Positions 1 to 11,375 of a DNA stretch of 64,000 nucleotides are shown here, piece after piece (positions within the stretch are counted from its first letter, which is position 1; every line of letters starts with the position of its first letter). Origin of the DNA: Hofstenia miamia (lineage: Eukaryota > Xenacoelomorpha > Acoela); assembly GCA_004352715.1 (NCBI GenBank), contig SCFE01000052.1, positions 1,495,327-1,559,326 on the forward strand, read 5' to 3'. A program made the position numbers and the translations under genes. The notes under the pieces were generated by a model. It was not told where the DNA came from, searched no databases, and saw only the letters and a program-made list of their open reading frames with translations.

Positions 1-1226
1 TAAAAAATGCAAACATTAGCATAAAAACAACTATTTTGTCTTAACCACGCCGACTGTGATATATCCCAAGTTTCTAAGTATAGCTTCATACAAATGAGGT
101 GCTATCTTTTTTATCCTTAGTATCTTTGTGAGCTTAATTTGTGGGTCATTTGCAACGTGATGTGCGTGAAAACAGGACTTTACAAATCTATCAGATTTCC
201 AAAAGCATAATGGTGGTCCGTTTAATTTTATTAACATCAGTGATGAAACAGTAGTGGTATGTAGTCGGTTCCGTATATCAGTCACAATTGAATTCATAGA
301 GCGGAATATTCTTTTGCATTCAGCGTTGCTACTGGCAATGGTGAGTTTGGTGCAGTTAATAAATGGTTTCAAATCCAGAGGTAGTTGCCTTCATATGTCA
401 TCCTTGTAATTTTAAAAGACATTGTTGACGCTAGTTTCATGAAGACAAAATATTTTACACATTAAATGCACTTCAGGCTCACCAGAATCAGCAGTCATCA
501 CGGTAGACCAATTGCTCTCGTTCAGTCATGTAGTTGTCCTCTTTAAAATTTCGCAAAAAGCTAACAGCTCGTGTTGTTTATTAAACTGGTTAAAAGTTAT
601 TTGTAACTAAGTCCAACATGTTTCACATTGCTATGTAGTGTAGGTAATACCTTGAAAACTTCCATTACGAATCGCTTCATTTGTCTCCAGAGTCTGTGCA
701 CCCAATAGTTTACTTCATGATAGATAACACCTGAATTGTTTGATGAATAAATTTATCTGCATACCACAACGAAATACTTCTGTCTTGCAACAATAGCAAA
801 AGCTCGGATGTTTCAAACAAGACGTCGTATATGAGCGCAAGTTCTAGCAAAAACTTAAGTTTTTTCAAGAGTCCATCAAAAATGCTCCTTTCCCGACAGT
901 CACGTTTATTGTCAAGCGACGTTTTTTGAAAGTGCATGCAAAGAGATTTGTAGTTAGACCACATTTGGAATGAACTGAAAGCTCAAAGCATCATAAAAGT
1001 TCAAAGCTCAAAATATGGACCTACAAAATTATCTTACGCTGTGCTTTAGTTTAGCTCACTGAAAACCTTCTAAGATTTTCCCCTGTGGTTCTTAAAAATG
1101 CTAAGATCTTATCTGCGGCACTTACCCCGCCCTGTGATTTCGCCCCCTTACGTGGGCAGTCGCGCGATCATGAGCGCTCCCCCTCTTTTTTGGTCTTGTG
1201 GAACGCGTTCCCTCACTACATCACTG
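1..1226 (-). pseudogene. Decayed hAT-superfamily transposase (KIAA1586-like), cut by window edge
   Basis: The minus strand encodes pieces of a hAT transposase of the type related to vertebrate KIAA1586. Positions 372-31 give the C-terminal hAT dimerisation domain (SSNAECKRIFRSMNSIVTD, then a GPPL motif). Positions 964-710 give an upstream helical piece beginning MWSNYKSLCMHF and containing RERSIFDGLLKKL. Between them, about 700-550, is ALETNEAIRNGSFQGITLH, a signature of this family. The pieces lie in different frames with stops between them, so the gene is dead. The 5' end is a GC-richer stretch (1110-1226) ending at 1226 in a sequence that reads CAGTGATGTAGTGAGGGAAC on the minus strand, a plausible hAT terminal inverted repeat. 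The other end lies outside the window. The element sits antisense inside an AQR intron. Family is well supported; the exact terminus is inferred. Confidence 0.8.
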
Positions 1227-1613
1227 GTAGAGAGGGGCACGAGGTAAAGGTATTATAATAATTAACCATTGAGACACGCCGTAGGCAATGTCAAAGTCTA
1301 CTGCGACCTGCCTCTATAATGTCTCTTTAATATCGCTATTTGTTTGTGAATTATCAGCTCTTTAATTTTCTTCATGCAACCATAAAAGATTTGAAAAAAT
1401 TCCTTGGCAGTTTGAGGTTAATCTGTAAAATGGAGTTCAATTAAGATTTTTAGAAATTTCATAAGATCACCTATGCACAATTTCATTTCTTTATGATGTT
1501 TTCCAAATTCAATTTGAACTTTCTAAATGCTTTATGAATATTGATATAAATTTTAATAATTTACGATATTTTCCATTATTTATTTAATATATCACGCTTA
1601 TATTTATTTTTAG
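1227..1613. other. AQR intron sequence, no feature
   Basis: AT-rich intron sequence between the hAT end and the first visible AQR exon. It ends in a pyrimidine-rich acceptor (TATTTTTAG). Nothing else is recognised. Confidence 0.6.
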
Positions 1614-1751
1614 GAATACCGCGCTTTCGAGTTGTTGCGTTCTGGTCTAGACAGATCACACTACCTGTTAGTAAAGGAATCCAAGATCATAGCAATGACT
1701 TGCACACATGCAGCTTTGAAGCGTCGTGAAATGGTACAGCTAGGCTTTCAG
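1614..1751 (+). CDS. AQR: AQR exon A
   Basis: 46 codons, phase 0 at both ends. It begins [20 protein letters not shown] and includes [19 protein letters not shown], the conserved segment just before helicase motif II. Acceptor TTTTTAG, donor GTCTGC (a weak donor). Confidence 0.9.
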
Positions 1752-4700
1752 GTCTGCTTATTGTTATGTAGCAAACTACTTTACCTTTGTGTTATTTATA
1801 TTCTTTAAAAATATGATTTTATTTAAGTCGAGGCTTTCGATTTTTTTATATATTATTCTGGGATATCTAAAATCACTGTTAAAATATGAGATGCATAACT
1901 CTCATTTCTATTTGAAAAATCTTTGAAATTTTATATTCCATTTAGTTGTTCAATACTAAGACTATATTTACGATTTTCTAATTAGTATCACATTCCTAAA
2001 TTTTGTCGAAATTCCACTGCAATTAGCCTATTTGCCAAGGCTTAGTTCAATCTGATCAGCTGTTTTATTTGTTCAAAGATGTGTTTGTAACTAATCTGTT
2101 GTTTGTCGAAGTAATTCATTTTTCATTTATTTAGTACGACAATATTCTCATGGAAGAATCGGCTCAAATTCTAGAAATCGAGACATTTATCCCACTTTTA
2201 TTGCAGAATCCCGTTGATAGTAGAAGTAGGTTGAAGCGTTGGATTATGATCGGAGATCACCATCAACTTCCTCCTGTTATTCAAAACATGGCATTCCAGA
2301 AATACAGCAATATGGAGCAGTCACTCTTCACACGATTAGTTCGCTTGGGGGTTCCTACAATTGATTTGGATGCACAAGGACGTGCTCGTTCTAGGTATTC
2401 TATTCAATTATTGAAACACGCCTTCCGCAAATTTAATAAAGTTGAGTTCTTCATCAAAGCTTATTAATGTGATAGATTCCATATTTTTATATCGAGACGA
2501 TAGCTAAATTTTTGTAAGTACAAATGTTTTAAATGAATGCATATATTTTTTCAAAATTATAGCATATCTACAATGGATGTTTAGCATTTGTGAATTGTAT
2601 AACTGGAGGTACAAATCCTTGGGTAATTTACCGCATGTTGAAGATTTGGATATTTATCAAAAGGCTAACACTGGCCTATGTTTTGATTATCAACTCATTG
2701 ATGTTGGGGATTTCAATGGAGTTGGCGAATCGGAGCCCATGTCACATTTTTTTCAGGTAAATAGTAAAGTATATTTTTGGAATCCGCTGCACTGCATGTC
2801 GATGTATCATAGTTTAGTATGTTACATATTTTACGCATTTATTTTCTTGTATCATGTATTTTGAAATTGATTGCGCCCTTTCTTTAGAATCTTGCAGAAG
2901 CCGAATACGTAGTGGCTTTGTATGTTTACTTACGATTAATTGGTCACCCTGCGTCATCTATTTCTATTTTAACGACTTATAACGGACAGCGGCATCTCAT
3001 TCAGGACATTGTTAATAAAAAATGTCTCAATAACCCGCTGATCGGTGTGCCAAAGGTATTGTTGAAGTGCTCAATTTAATTTTATCTGAAGATTTCGCAT
3101 GTACTATGATGTACCATGTGAATGAGATGTTTCTTTTACTTCAAGATTTTACGCTTTGTAAAAGCTATTATTTTTCATTATTTCATTTTTTATAAGTAAT
3201 AATTTATGTTTTGCCAGGTGTCCACTGTCGATAAATATCAAGGTCAACAAAATGACTTTATTCTTCTGTCGCTAGTTCGCACCAAATCTGTCGGTCATCT
3301 CAGGTAAGCTGATTCATTTATGTATTTTGCATTGTATTTTCACATATTTGTTAAAACTTCTGTACACATCAAATATAAGATATACATTTCCATTTTTAAT
3401 CGACTGTTGAAAGGCCAGTAACAGAATTCCAACCCCCATGTTTGTCTCTATGGTGATAAGAATCTAGGGAATGTGCACTGAGAATCGAGATCAACAAAAA
3501 TCACAATTATTCCTGGAAATGATTTGGAGACTCTATAATTTTCTTTATTATTTAAGCCACAGGTACAATTTCAAATTTATGCATTTTGTCATTTGGATTC
3601 AATTACTTGTGGAAAGGGAAGGAAATAAGGAAACAAGACAAATTTTATTTTTTTAACCCAAAAATCAATATATTTCATTTTTGCGCACGAAAATTTAATT
3701 ACAGACAATAGATATTTATCCAATAATCATGCACTTAATGCTTAGTTATTTTATTGCGCTCTTTAAAAATATCAGTGCAATGCTTGAACATCATTTTCAA
3801 CACCTTTGAGAAGTGTTGCTGGTCATTATCATTCCAACTTTCCACAATGTGATTTTTCAACTTGTCACTGATGGAAGTTGCCTTCCATTAACATATTCTA
3901 TGTTAAAATGCCTTCTTGGGTGACATCATGACCAATCTATTACTGTCTGTAGTTTCTTGAACGTTGAAATCAATCTATAGTGATGTTAGCACTATGTCTA
4001 TAATCCCATTTTCGTGATGAAATATAGAATAGTTATCATGATAATCATTAATAAAAGAATTCAACAAATTTTCAAGAGTTTTAACGTATTTCTCTGTATC
4101 TTGTGTTCCTTCTAAAACAATAATATTAGGTTAAACTTAGAACAAATTGCCGCTCATACAATTATACCCAATACTACCTACGTTCGTTGAACGGTGCTGC
4201 TTTTCATGCCTGAAGCAGTGTTACTAAAACTGGCAGTCACCAGGACTATCCAAGTTAGATTTTTTGTCACTAAATTTTCCTTGGTGTTACTTTCTTCCAA
4301 ATCGCATTTTCACTGAAAAATTTTCCCTGTTCATGTGCTTTGGGGTTAATTTTGGAGCACACTTTTGTTCAACATACCTGAACAGAGAAACATCTTTGAA
4401 CATCTGTTTTACTCTATAAGAAGGTGGGTAAGTCGAATTTAATTCCTCCTTCTCATCCTTCTTTCTGACGCCTTTCTAAAGAGACTGCAAATAGATCTCT
4501 TCAACATCAGAATATCTGAACCTCTCTTCATTTTTGGTTTACATTTGTTCGAAGAGGTGCAGGTGTTTCTCAATGTCAACAGAACTACGACTCACTTTTG
4601 TGATATGCTAGAAATTCTTAATACAGCAGGAACTGCAGACTTTTCGTTTGACAATGAGTTTAGCATGGAGACAAACACGACCCGATCACAATATTTATTA

Positions 4701-7700
4701 CCCGAACCCGCCCCATAAATTTACCGCCATATTTAACGTCTTGAATCTTTCACAAATCAAGTAGTGATTAACATCATCAACATTTTGAGCAGTCAATCTA
4801 AGTTTGGACCCGAATCCGACCAGACAATTTGATATCCGAACTGACTTGAAACCCGAAATCGGGTAGGGTTTAATCGGATCACCGATGTCACCGTCTATTA
4901 GATGTCTATCCCCTTAACTACTTAATTTATGTAGCATTTCAAACTTACATTTTCATGCAAAAAAAGTTAAGTATATAGATTTTGGGTTAAAAATAGAATT
5001 TGTTTGGTTTACTTATTTATAACTTTTGTATAGCAAAGCCCAATAACAAAATACTTTTTCGAAATTGTGTTTATTGTTAAAATAATAAAGAAGTTATTTC
5101 TAAATTTATTTCCAGTACTAGACTATTACTAACATCTTTGATTTAATTTCTAGATATTTTTAAAGTTCGGCAGTTTCCAAAAAAAGGGATTGGTTTCGGT
5201 TTTTGCACCTCAAAAACTGCGATTTATGTTTCTTTTAGCTAACTACTATCGTATTGGCAAAACAATATTCAAGAATATAATGCTTTTTAAGGTATATTTT
5301 CATAACAATAAATTAAGTTGTTAATCCGTACAATATAATTGCACTTCAACTTGATAAGCATTTTGGCATTTGCTCCAAGTCTATCCCCTTAACTACTTAA
5401 TTTATGTAGCATTTCAAACTTACATTTTCATGCAAAAAAAGTTAAGTATATAGATTTTGGGTTAAAAATAGAATTTGTTTGGTTTACTTATTTATAACTT
5501 TTGTATAGCAAAGCCCAATAACAAAATACTTTTTCGAAATTGTGTTTATTGTTAAAATAATAAAGAAGTTATTTCTAAATTTATTTCCAGTACTAGACTA
5601 TTACTAACATCTTTGATTTAATTTCTAGATATTTTTAAAGTTCGGCAGTTTCCAAAAAAAGGGATTGGTTTCGGTTTTTGCACCTCAAAAACTGCGATTT
5701 ATGTTTCTTTTAGCTAACTACTATCGTATTGGCAAAACAATATTCAAGAATATAATGCTTTTTAAGGTATATTTTCATAACAATAAATTGAGTTGTTAAT
5801 CCGTACAATATAATTGCACTTCAACTTGACAAGAATTTTGGCGTTTGCTCCAAGAAGATTGCATCGTTTCTTGGAAATAACATTATAGGTGTGTTTCTGC
5901 TAAAAATTGAAAGCTCTGTTTTAATTTCATTTCCTCTATTCAGATTCAGTTTTGATTCTTTTTTCGGTATGCCGAGAGCCCTAATATTTCTATTATCTAA
6001 ATATATAGTGTTTTAGCAAAACTTAGTCATGTTGAAATTTTTAATTCACTGGAGCTTGTTTAATAAATTTGTACCATTCTAGCTTTCATATAAACCCTTC
6101 CACAATTTTTTGGGAGATTTTCAATTAATGCAAAAATCGGGAACTCAAAAAAATTGGGGCAAATCGTTTGTATATAACTACTGAAAGGCAAGTTTGCACA
6201 GAAGTGGTTTGGCAATGGGAGCTGTGGTGGTGCTTTAAAATCAGTTTTTGGCATAATCCACTGTAAGCACTGTCAACTTGTAGTCTGAAAAACTTTGAAA
6301 CAAATGTGGTTGTATAGTTAATACATTTTTCTAATATTTTGATTTAGTATGCTGTCTACTTTAGTTTAACTTAACTTGTAGACTTAAGCAATGCCTTTTG
6401 ATAATACTGCAATTTGCATGTGATTCATTTGACGTAGGTGATTTCCATAGTGAAATCTTCTTAAATGTTATTTTCTAACATCAACTGATAGCCTTAGTGC
6501 GTTTGAATCATTCGATTTTGTCATAAAAATTACGATGTTCGCTTCCAAATGTTTCAACAATATTTTAGTTGAAAATTTTCAAGCATAATTAATTTGTAAA
6601 CAACATAAATCTTTTGGTTCATCGAAAAGAATATTTAACTATAATTGTGTAACGAAATTTTAATATTATCCAAGTTCTGCATTAATTGCAAAATGAATTT
6701 AGAGATGTACGGCGTCTGATTGTAGCAATGTCGAGAGCACGTCTGGGATTGTATATATTTGGTAGGGTTTCATTATTCAGAGATTGCATCGAACTTTCTC
6801 CAACATTCAAAATTTTGGTTCAACGTCCTCTTCAGTTGTTTCTTCTTCCACATGAAGAACATCCAACAAACAGAAAGGTTAAAGGAGTAAACTATAGTTA
6901 AATTTTTTAATTAATGTTAATTAACAACATTCTATTTTTATTGGTGTAATATTTTGGAAGATTTTTCTTAATTCAATATTTAAATCAATAATATTAGTGG
7001 ATCTTGAGGTTTAAATTAAAACCATTCATTTGTTTGAAAACTGTGTGTTAAGTATTTTATGAAACTGTGTTATATCAAATCAACAGAAGTGCCTGGGACA
7101 AATTAATACATTAAAATTTTTCTTGGATTTCATATTTTTCTTAAGTACAAAGTAGGCTGCAACTTTAACCCCCGACGTTTGCTCCTTTAGATACTGTAGC
7201 TTCCAGAGTAAATTTGCAACAAAATAGCTCCCTGTTCCTGATAACTCAATCAATGTGCCCTAAATTAGGTGAAACATGGCAACATTTGATTTTTTCAACT
7301 AAATTAGATCGTGTCTGAATTTGTCAGGATGACATAAATTTTGTGCAATTGTGTTTTATTTGATGTTTCTTATATAAGTTTTGCATAGAACAGTTAATTT
7401 ATATGCAAAACTATAAATATTGAAATCTTAAAATTGTATTTAACTGCTAATGCCTGTAGTTGCAACCTATGTTTTGATTGGGGTCAACCTAATTTATTTA
7501 CAGCCCTGCTTAAGCGGTCTATTTGCCCGAACATTAGATGTGATGGGAATATGAAGTTTTCTAAAAACACAGATTTTCATTGGATAATATCCTATGATGT
7601 CATCTACTTCAGCCAGAGGAATAAATTTTTACCACATTTACCATAGATATGTTAATGTCCAATAATTTCCAATTTTTAGTGTCTTTGGACAAAGTTTTGC

Positions 7701-10700
7701 GAAAAAATTATTGGTTGAACCGGAGTGTTTGCGATGTAAAATTNCAGTTGTTTCTTCTTCCACATGAAGAACATCCAACAAACAGAAAGGTTAAAGGAGT
7801 AAACTATAGTTAAATTTTTTAATTAATGTTAATTAACAACATTCTATTTTTATTGGTGTAATATTTTGGAAGATTTTTCTTAATTCAATATTTAAATCAA
7901 TAAAATTAGTGGATTTTGAGGTTTAAATTAAAACCATTCATATGTTTGAAAACTGTGTGTTAAGTATTTTATTAAACTGTGTTATATCAAATCAACAGAA
8001 GTGCCTGGGACAAATTAATACATTAAAATTTTTCTTGGATTTCATATTTTTCTTAAGTACAAAGTAGGCTGCAACTTTAACCCCCGACATTTGCTCCTTT
8101 AGATACTGTAGCTTCCAGAGTAAATTTGCAACAAAATAGCTCCCTGTTCCTGATAACTCAATCAATGTGCCTTAAATTAGGTGAAACATGGCAACATTTG
8201 ATTTTTTCAACTAAATTAGATCGTGTCTGAATTTGTCAGGGTGACATAAATTTTGTGCAATTGTGTTTTATTTGATGTTTCTTATATAAGTTTTGCATAG
8301 AACAGTTAATTTATATGCAAAACTATAAATATTGAAATCTTAAAATTATATTTAACTTCTAATGCCTGTAGTTGCAACCTATGTTTTGATTGGGGTCAAC
8401 CTAATTTATTTACTTCCCTGCTTAAGCTGTCTTTTTGCCTGAACATTAGATGTGATGGGAATTTGAAGTTTTCTAAAAACACAGATTTTCATTGAATAAT
8501 ATCCTATGATGTCATCTACTTCAGCCAGAGGAATAATTTTTTACCACATTTACCATAGATATGTTAATGTCCAATAATTTCCAATTTTTAGTGTCTTTGG
8601 ACAAAGTTTTGCGAAAAAATTATTGGTTGAACCGGAGTGTTTGCGATGTAAAATTATAATTTCAACAAACATGCATATTTAATTAAAACAACTATTATAT
8701 AAATACGAACCATGTATATCAATTACATTTTTTATATGTATTTTCAATTCATTCTTTTGATTTTCTAGTCCACGTTCTCGAATAGATTCGAAATGATTCT
8801 TGCAAAAGAAGAAGACACCTCTACATTCTTGGGATAATGAGACTATCTAGCAAGTTTAATGTGAGCAATAGGCTGGCTGTTTCAATTGCACTATGTTGTT
8901 TTCTGAAAAGAATGTCTGTGTTGCAACATGACAATGCACACTCACATTTTACATAAATGTCACAGCCTTCCTTTGCCTGGAAGCTACCCAACACGTTTTT
9001 TGGAAATTCGACGTATCCATTTGAACCAACTGTTTTACCTGTTTTAGTACTTCTACGTGATAATTTCTAAAAAAATGTAAAGCAGCAGTCATCATAAACT
9101 TTTTGTCTGATATCTTTATTTTTTGTGTCAGAGACTTCTTCTGCTCAAACCCATGACTGTCCCATGGACCGCCTTTCAGATTTATTGCTGTAGAACCATT
9201 TTTCATTAGTTTTGATTAAGTTTTTTCAATGTGTGACGCTCAAGGGGAGATATTTTCACATTTTCCAAAATGGTTTTTGTCTTTAAATAGTAAACCATGT
9301 TGTTATCTTTAATTTAATGTAAAATTTATCCTTCAAATCTTAATAGAAAAACCACGAAAATTAGTCAAATAAATTTACAGTGTTTTGTTTTAAAGCGTTT
9401 TGTTATGTGACGTTTTGCGGATGTCAACTTTTCTCAGAGACTACAAGTGCTATTAGCACCAATTTTTGCTACGTTTTGTACCACTTTAGTGTTTGACTTC
9501 GTTGTACGTCATGAGCCTTAATTTTAAGAAATGTCGAAATTTAACTTATTTGGCACATTTTCAGAATTAGTAACCTGGACTCTCACTGTGTCTTTGTAAA
9601 TATTTTGTTGAAAAGGTTTCAGAGTAAATTACTCAGTGGTTTTTATGAAAATGTGACATCTGTTTTGTGTATTTTACCATTTTTGGGAACATAATCGCCT
9701 TTTTGTAATTAGCATAAAATGTTAATTAGTTGATTAATTTTTGCATAATGAATGGTTTTTTGAAATACTTGAAGCTGTTTTCCTTCATATAAAAGTAGTT
9801 TTGATGTTCTACCGTGGTTCGTTAGGAAATTATTGCACTTTCAATAGATCGTGTCAGATTCTCATGTTTTTACATCAACCTGCTCTTAACACAAAGAAAC
9901 ATTCTTTTGAAGCAACAATTCGATTGTTTTTTTATTTTTCTTTGAGATGTCTGACAAAACGGTCATGTTTCGAAATTAGTCTCAAGTTTTCTTTGACGAT
10001 TCTTGCGCCATGATGTGCGATATGTCAAATGTATGAATAGTTTTTTAATATAACTAAAAATAACAATGCATACAAGATTGCTCTATAGTCAGCCCTTTTT
10101 TTATTAATATATTTATCCCAGTATAGAATAAACACATGTCTCAAACATTCGGCTTTGTACCTTTAAAATCATGGGAGACAATTTATACCTAATTATGTGG
10201 AGGTTTGTCATCATAAATTAATATTTAATATTTTAGTTGAAAGAACGGCCTGCTGTTGATCCTTTAATTATACAAAATGTACAGCACATGTGTCATTTTG
10301 TGTATCAATTTTATGCAGATAAAGTTTCACAAATGAATGAAAACTTACGCGCAAAGGTAAGCATTTGAGAAGCAAATAATTTATAACAAGGGTAATACAA
10401 GTGCGAGAAATGTTTATGCGAATCGCCCGCGAAATTTTTAATTGGTGATTCATTAAAAGAGTTTTCATTTCAATCCTCACTAAAAGAGTTTGGATAAACT
10501 GAGCAAAAACTTTTTACATTTTCGATGAAAGCAAAATAATGCCCCTTCCACGTGTAAATTTGAATAGGATACATGAGAATTAACAGATAATGAAAACATC
10601 CATCGTGTGAAAATTCAGAGCGATTGGTATTTGACATCACCAAGGCGTTTTATTTATTCCCACTAACTAATGCGATCTGTCCTTCACAAATAACAAAGGC

Positions 10701-11210
10701 AGTGCTATAAATCTTTGAAATCGTGATCATTTTTGGAAATCTAAGTTCCAAATGCGTTTTTCTTTATGAAAGATTTGCTCTTGTAGATTAACTAGTTACT
10801 GACTAGTGTTTTTATAATTGCCTGATATCATGGTATCCTCTGCTGCAAATCTCATGATCCAATTTAATCGTGTAGTAAGTTTCTTCGGAATAGTTTATTG
10901 CCAATTTTGTAAACAACGTTGAAATATTTTGCTAAATACTACAATTGAATTCGCCAATATTACTTATAGTACAATTTTCTTTTAAATCTAACGTAATTTC
11001 AAAAAAAATTAAAGCGTTTGTGCAATATCTATAAACACTAAAAGACTTACTTTTTATGATGACTAAACTGCGAATGTTTCTCATATAATAATATTTTATT
11101 TAATCCATATGCACATTTAGAACACACTTTCCGATGAAGTAAAATCTAGTGATGAAGTAGTGAAATTAGATGATGAAACAGAAGACAAACATCAAACAAC
11201 TGAAACTTGA
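1614..11210 (+). CDS. AQR: Aquarius intron-binding spliceosomal helicase, C-terminal eight exons
   Basis: This is the 3' part of the Aquarius gene (IBP160), an Upf1-like superfamily 1 RNA helicase that binds introns in the spliceosome and acts in the nucleus. Exons join as 1614-1751, 2135-2394, 2585-2756, 2888-3055, 3218-3303, 6703-6877, 10237-10356 and 11121-11210; every junction is GT-AG and keeps frame, giving 402 residues plus TGA. Motifs in order: EESAQ (motif II, Walker B position), GDHHQLPPV (III), LTTYNGQ (IV), [17 protein letters not shown] (V) and [14 protein letters not shown] (VI). The tail is short and acidic ([14 protein letters not shown]), a feature shared with other animal Aquarius proteins. 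Motif I and the N-terminal ARM-like region must lie upstream of the window. No frameshift or stop interrupts it, so the gene is probably functional. Introns of 3399 and 3359 bp carry transposon remains. Confidence 0.95.
2135..2394 (+). CDS. AQR: AQR exon B (helicase motifs II and III)
   Basis: Starts [18 protein letters not shown] (motif II region), continues through [17 protein letters not shown] (motif III) and [17 protein letters not shown], and ends in LDAQGRARS with two bases left over. Donor GTATTC. Together with exon C it restores the family sequence at the junction ([12 protein letters not shown]). Confidence 0.93.
2585..2756 (+). CDS. AQR: AQR exon C
   Basis: Begins with one base completing the previous codon, then [19 protein letters not shown] and [13 protein letters not shown]. 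Acceptor TGTTTAG, donor GTAAAT. The GVGESEP motif is typical of Aquarius. Confidence 0.92.
2888..3055 (+). CDS. AQR: AQR exon D (motif IV)
   Basis: 56 codons, phase 0. [19 protein letters not shown] followed by [18 protein letters not shown], the motif IV region, and NNPLIGVPK. Acceptor TTCTTTAG, donor GTATTG. Confidence 0.93.
3218..3303 (+). CDS. AQR: AQR exon E (motif V)
   Basis: [20 protein letters not shown] then RTKSVGHL and two bases of an Arg codon. It carries helicase motif V (VDKYQG). Acceptor TTGCCAG, donor GTAAGC. Confidence 0.93.
3735..4685 (-). pseudogene. Degenerate Tc1/mariner transposase in AQR intron
   Basis: On the minus strand the pieces line up in order with a Tc1-type transposase. 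First is a helix-turn-helix-like start near 4680 ([17 protein letters not shown]). Next is [12 protein letters not shown] near 4340 and a [11 protein letters not shown] piece near 4160 (the usual WGAI strand). Then comes [18 protein letters not shown] near 4100, and a tail [20 protein letters not shown] ending at the stop at 3735-3737. The catalytic block is eroded (FHHENG where QDNAP is expected) and there are several stops and frame changes, so it cannot make an active enzyme. No terminal inverted repeats were identified. Each fragment alone would be weak; the order and spacing make the call. Confidence 0.65.
4668..4898. repeat. CCCGA/TCGGG word-rich short element
   Basis: Within very AT-rich intron sequence this block holds several CCCGA/CCCGC words: CCCGATCAC, CCCGAACCCGCCCC, GGACCCGAATCCGACC, AAACCCGAAATCGGGTAGGG. 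The right edge (GGATCACCGATGTCACC) resembles the start of short hAT-type elements read in reverse. Similar blocks occur near 26130, 46010, 48370 and 54530. Probably a fossil non-autonomous DNA transposon; no target-site duplication found. Confidence 0.45.
4904..5853 (+). repeat. 475-bp direct tandem duplication
   Basis: The segment 4904-5378 is repeated immediately as 5379-5853, offset exactly 475 bases, with only a handful of single-base differences (for example GATAAGCATTTTGGCATT versus GACAAGAATTTTGGCGTT near the ends). There is no N between the copies. It lies inside the large AQR intron and contains no coding potential. It is a recent tandem duplication or, less likely, a collapsed-haplotype error. 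Confidence 0.9.
5854..6702. other. AQR intron sequence, no feature
   Basis: AT-rich intron tail with no recognisable element or conserved reading frame. It ends at the acceptor AATTTAG before exon F. Confidence 0.5.
6703..6877 (+). CDS. AQR: AQR exon F (motif VI)
   Basis: The first base completes an Arg codon, then [20 protein letters not shown] (motif VI), [35 protein letters not shown]. Donor GTTAAA. The last 45 bases recur at 7745-7789 after a single N; that second copy lacks an acceptor and the exon's 5' part and is not a separate exon. Confidence 0.93.
6833..8655 (+). repeat. Direct repeat of 911 bp flanking a single N (probable assembly duplicate)
   Basis: Sequence 6833-7743 recurs as 7745-8655 at a constant offset of 912, with scattered single-base differences of the level expected between alleles. 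The lone N at 7744 separates the copies exactly. The first copy includes the end of AQR exon F and its donor; the second repeats that end without the rest of the exon. The simplest reading is two allelic contig ends that overlap but were joined end to end, so the true intron is probably about 0.9 kb shorter. Confidence 0.85.
8890..9215. pseudogene. Possible mariner fossil with motifs on both strands
   Basis: The minus strand from about 9212 reads [17 protein letters not shown] and, in another frame, [13 protein letters not shown], both like the mariner DEKW region. The plus strand near 8908-8958 reads [17 protein letters not shown], like the mariner HDNARPH motif. The two motifs are on opposite strands, so this is either an internally inverted fossil or partly chance. 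Low confidence. Confidence 0.25.
9216..10236. other. AQR intron sequence, no feature
   Basis: AT-rich sequence up to the acceptor ATTTTAG before exon G. A 90-codon open frame at 9741-10013 has no recognisable similarity and no splice or composition support, so it is not called as a gene. Confidence 0.5.
10237..10356 (+). CDS. AQR: AQR exon G
   Basis: 40 codons, phase 0: [20 protein letters not shown] then [20 protein letters not shown]. It matches the conserved region after motif VI that ends the folded part of Aquarius. Acceptor ATTTTAG, donor GTAAGC. Confidence 0.9.
11121..11210 (+). CDS. AQR: AQR terminal exon H with stop
   Basis: [18 protein letters not shown] then [11 protein letters not shown] and TGA at 11208-11210. 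The acidic, low-complexity tail is the expected end of an animal Aquarius, though the exact residues are not conserved. Acceptor CACATTTAG. The frame is kept from exon G. Confidence 0.8.
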   Translation, partial: NTLSDEVKSSDEVVKLDDETEDKHQTTET

Positions 11211-11369
11211 TTTTATTTTAATGGTGCTATTTTTTATTTTTGTTGATGTTTTTCTACAATCTGATTTGCTATTGTTCTTTTTTCATTACTATTCTTTGGC
11301 GCAATGAAAACATTGTTCATTTTATTAGGGAGCTAAAATATCTTATTCGAGCAGTCTAAAAGTAATAAT

Positions 11370-11375
11370 AATAAA
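11370..11375 (+). terminator. Candidate AQR polyadenylation signal (AATAAA)
   Basis: AATAAA about 160 bases after the AQR stop codon, the first such hexamer in a suitable place downstream. Confidence 0.45.

Noticed and set aside
7745-7789. A second AQR exon copy
   Set aside because: It lacks an acceptor and the 5' part of the exon and begins right at the N; explained by the duplicated contig end.
9741-10013. 90-codon ORF in an AQR intron as a nested gene
   Set aside because: No recognised domain and no base-composition change from the intron.
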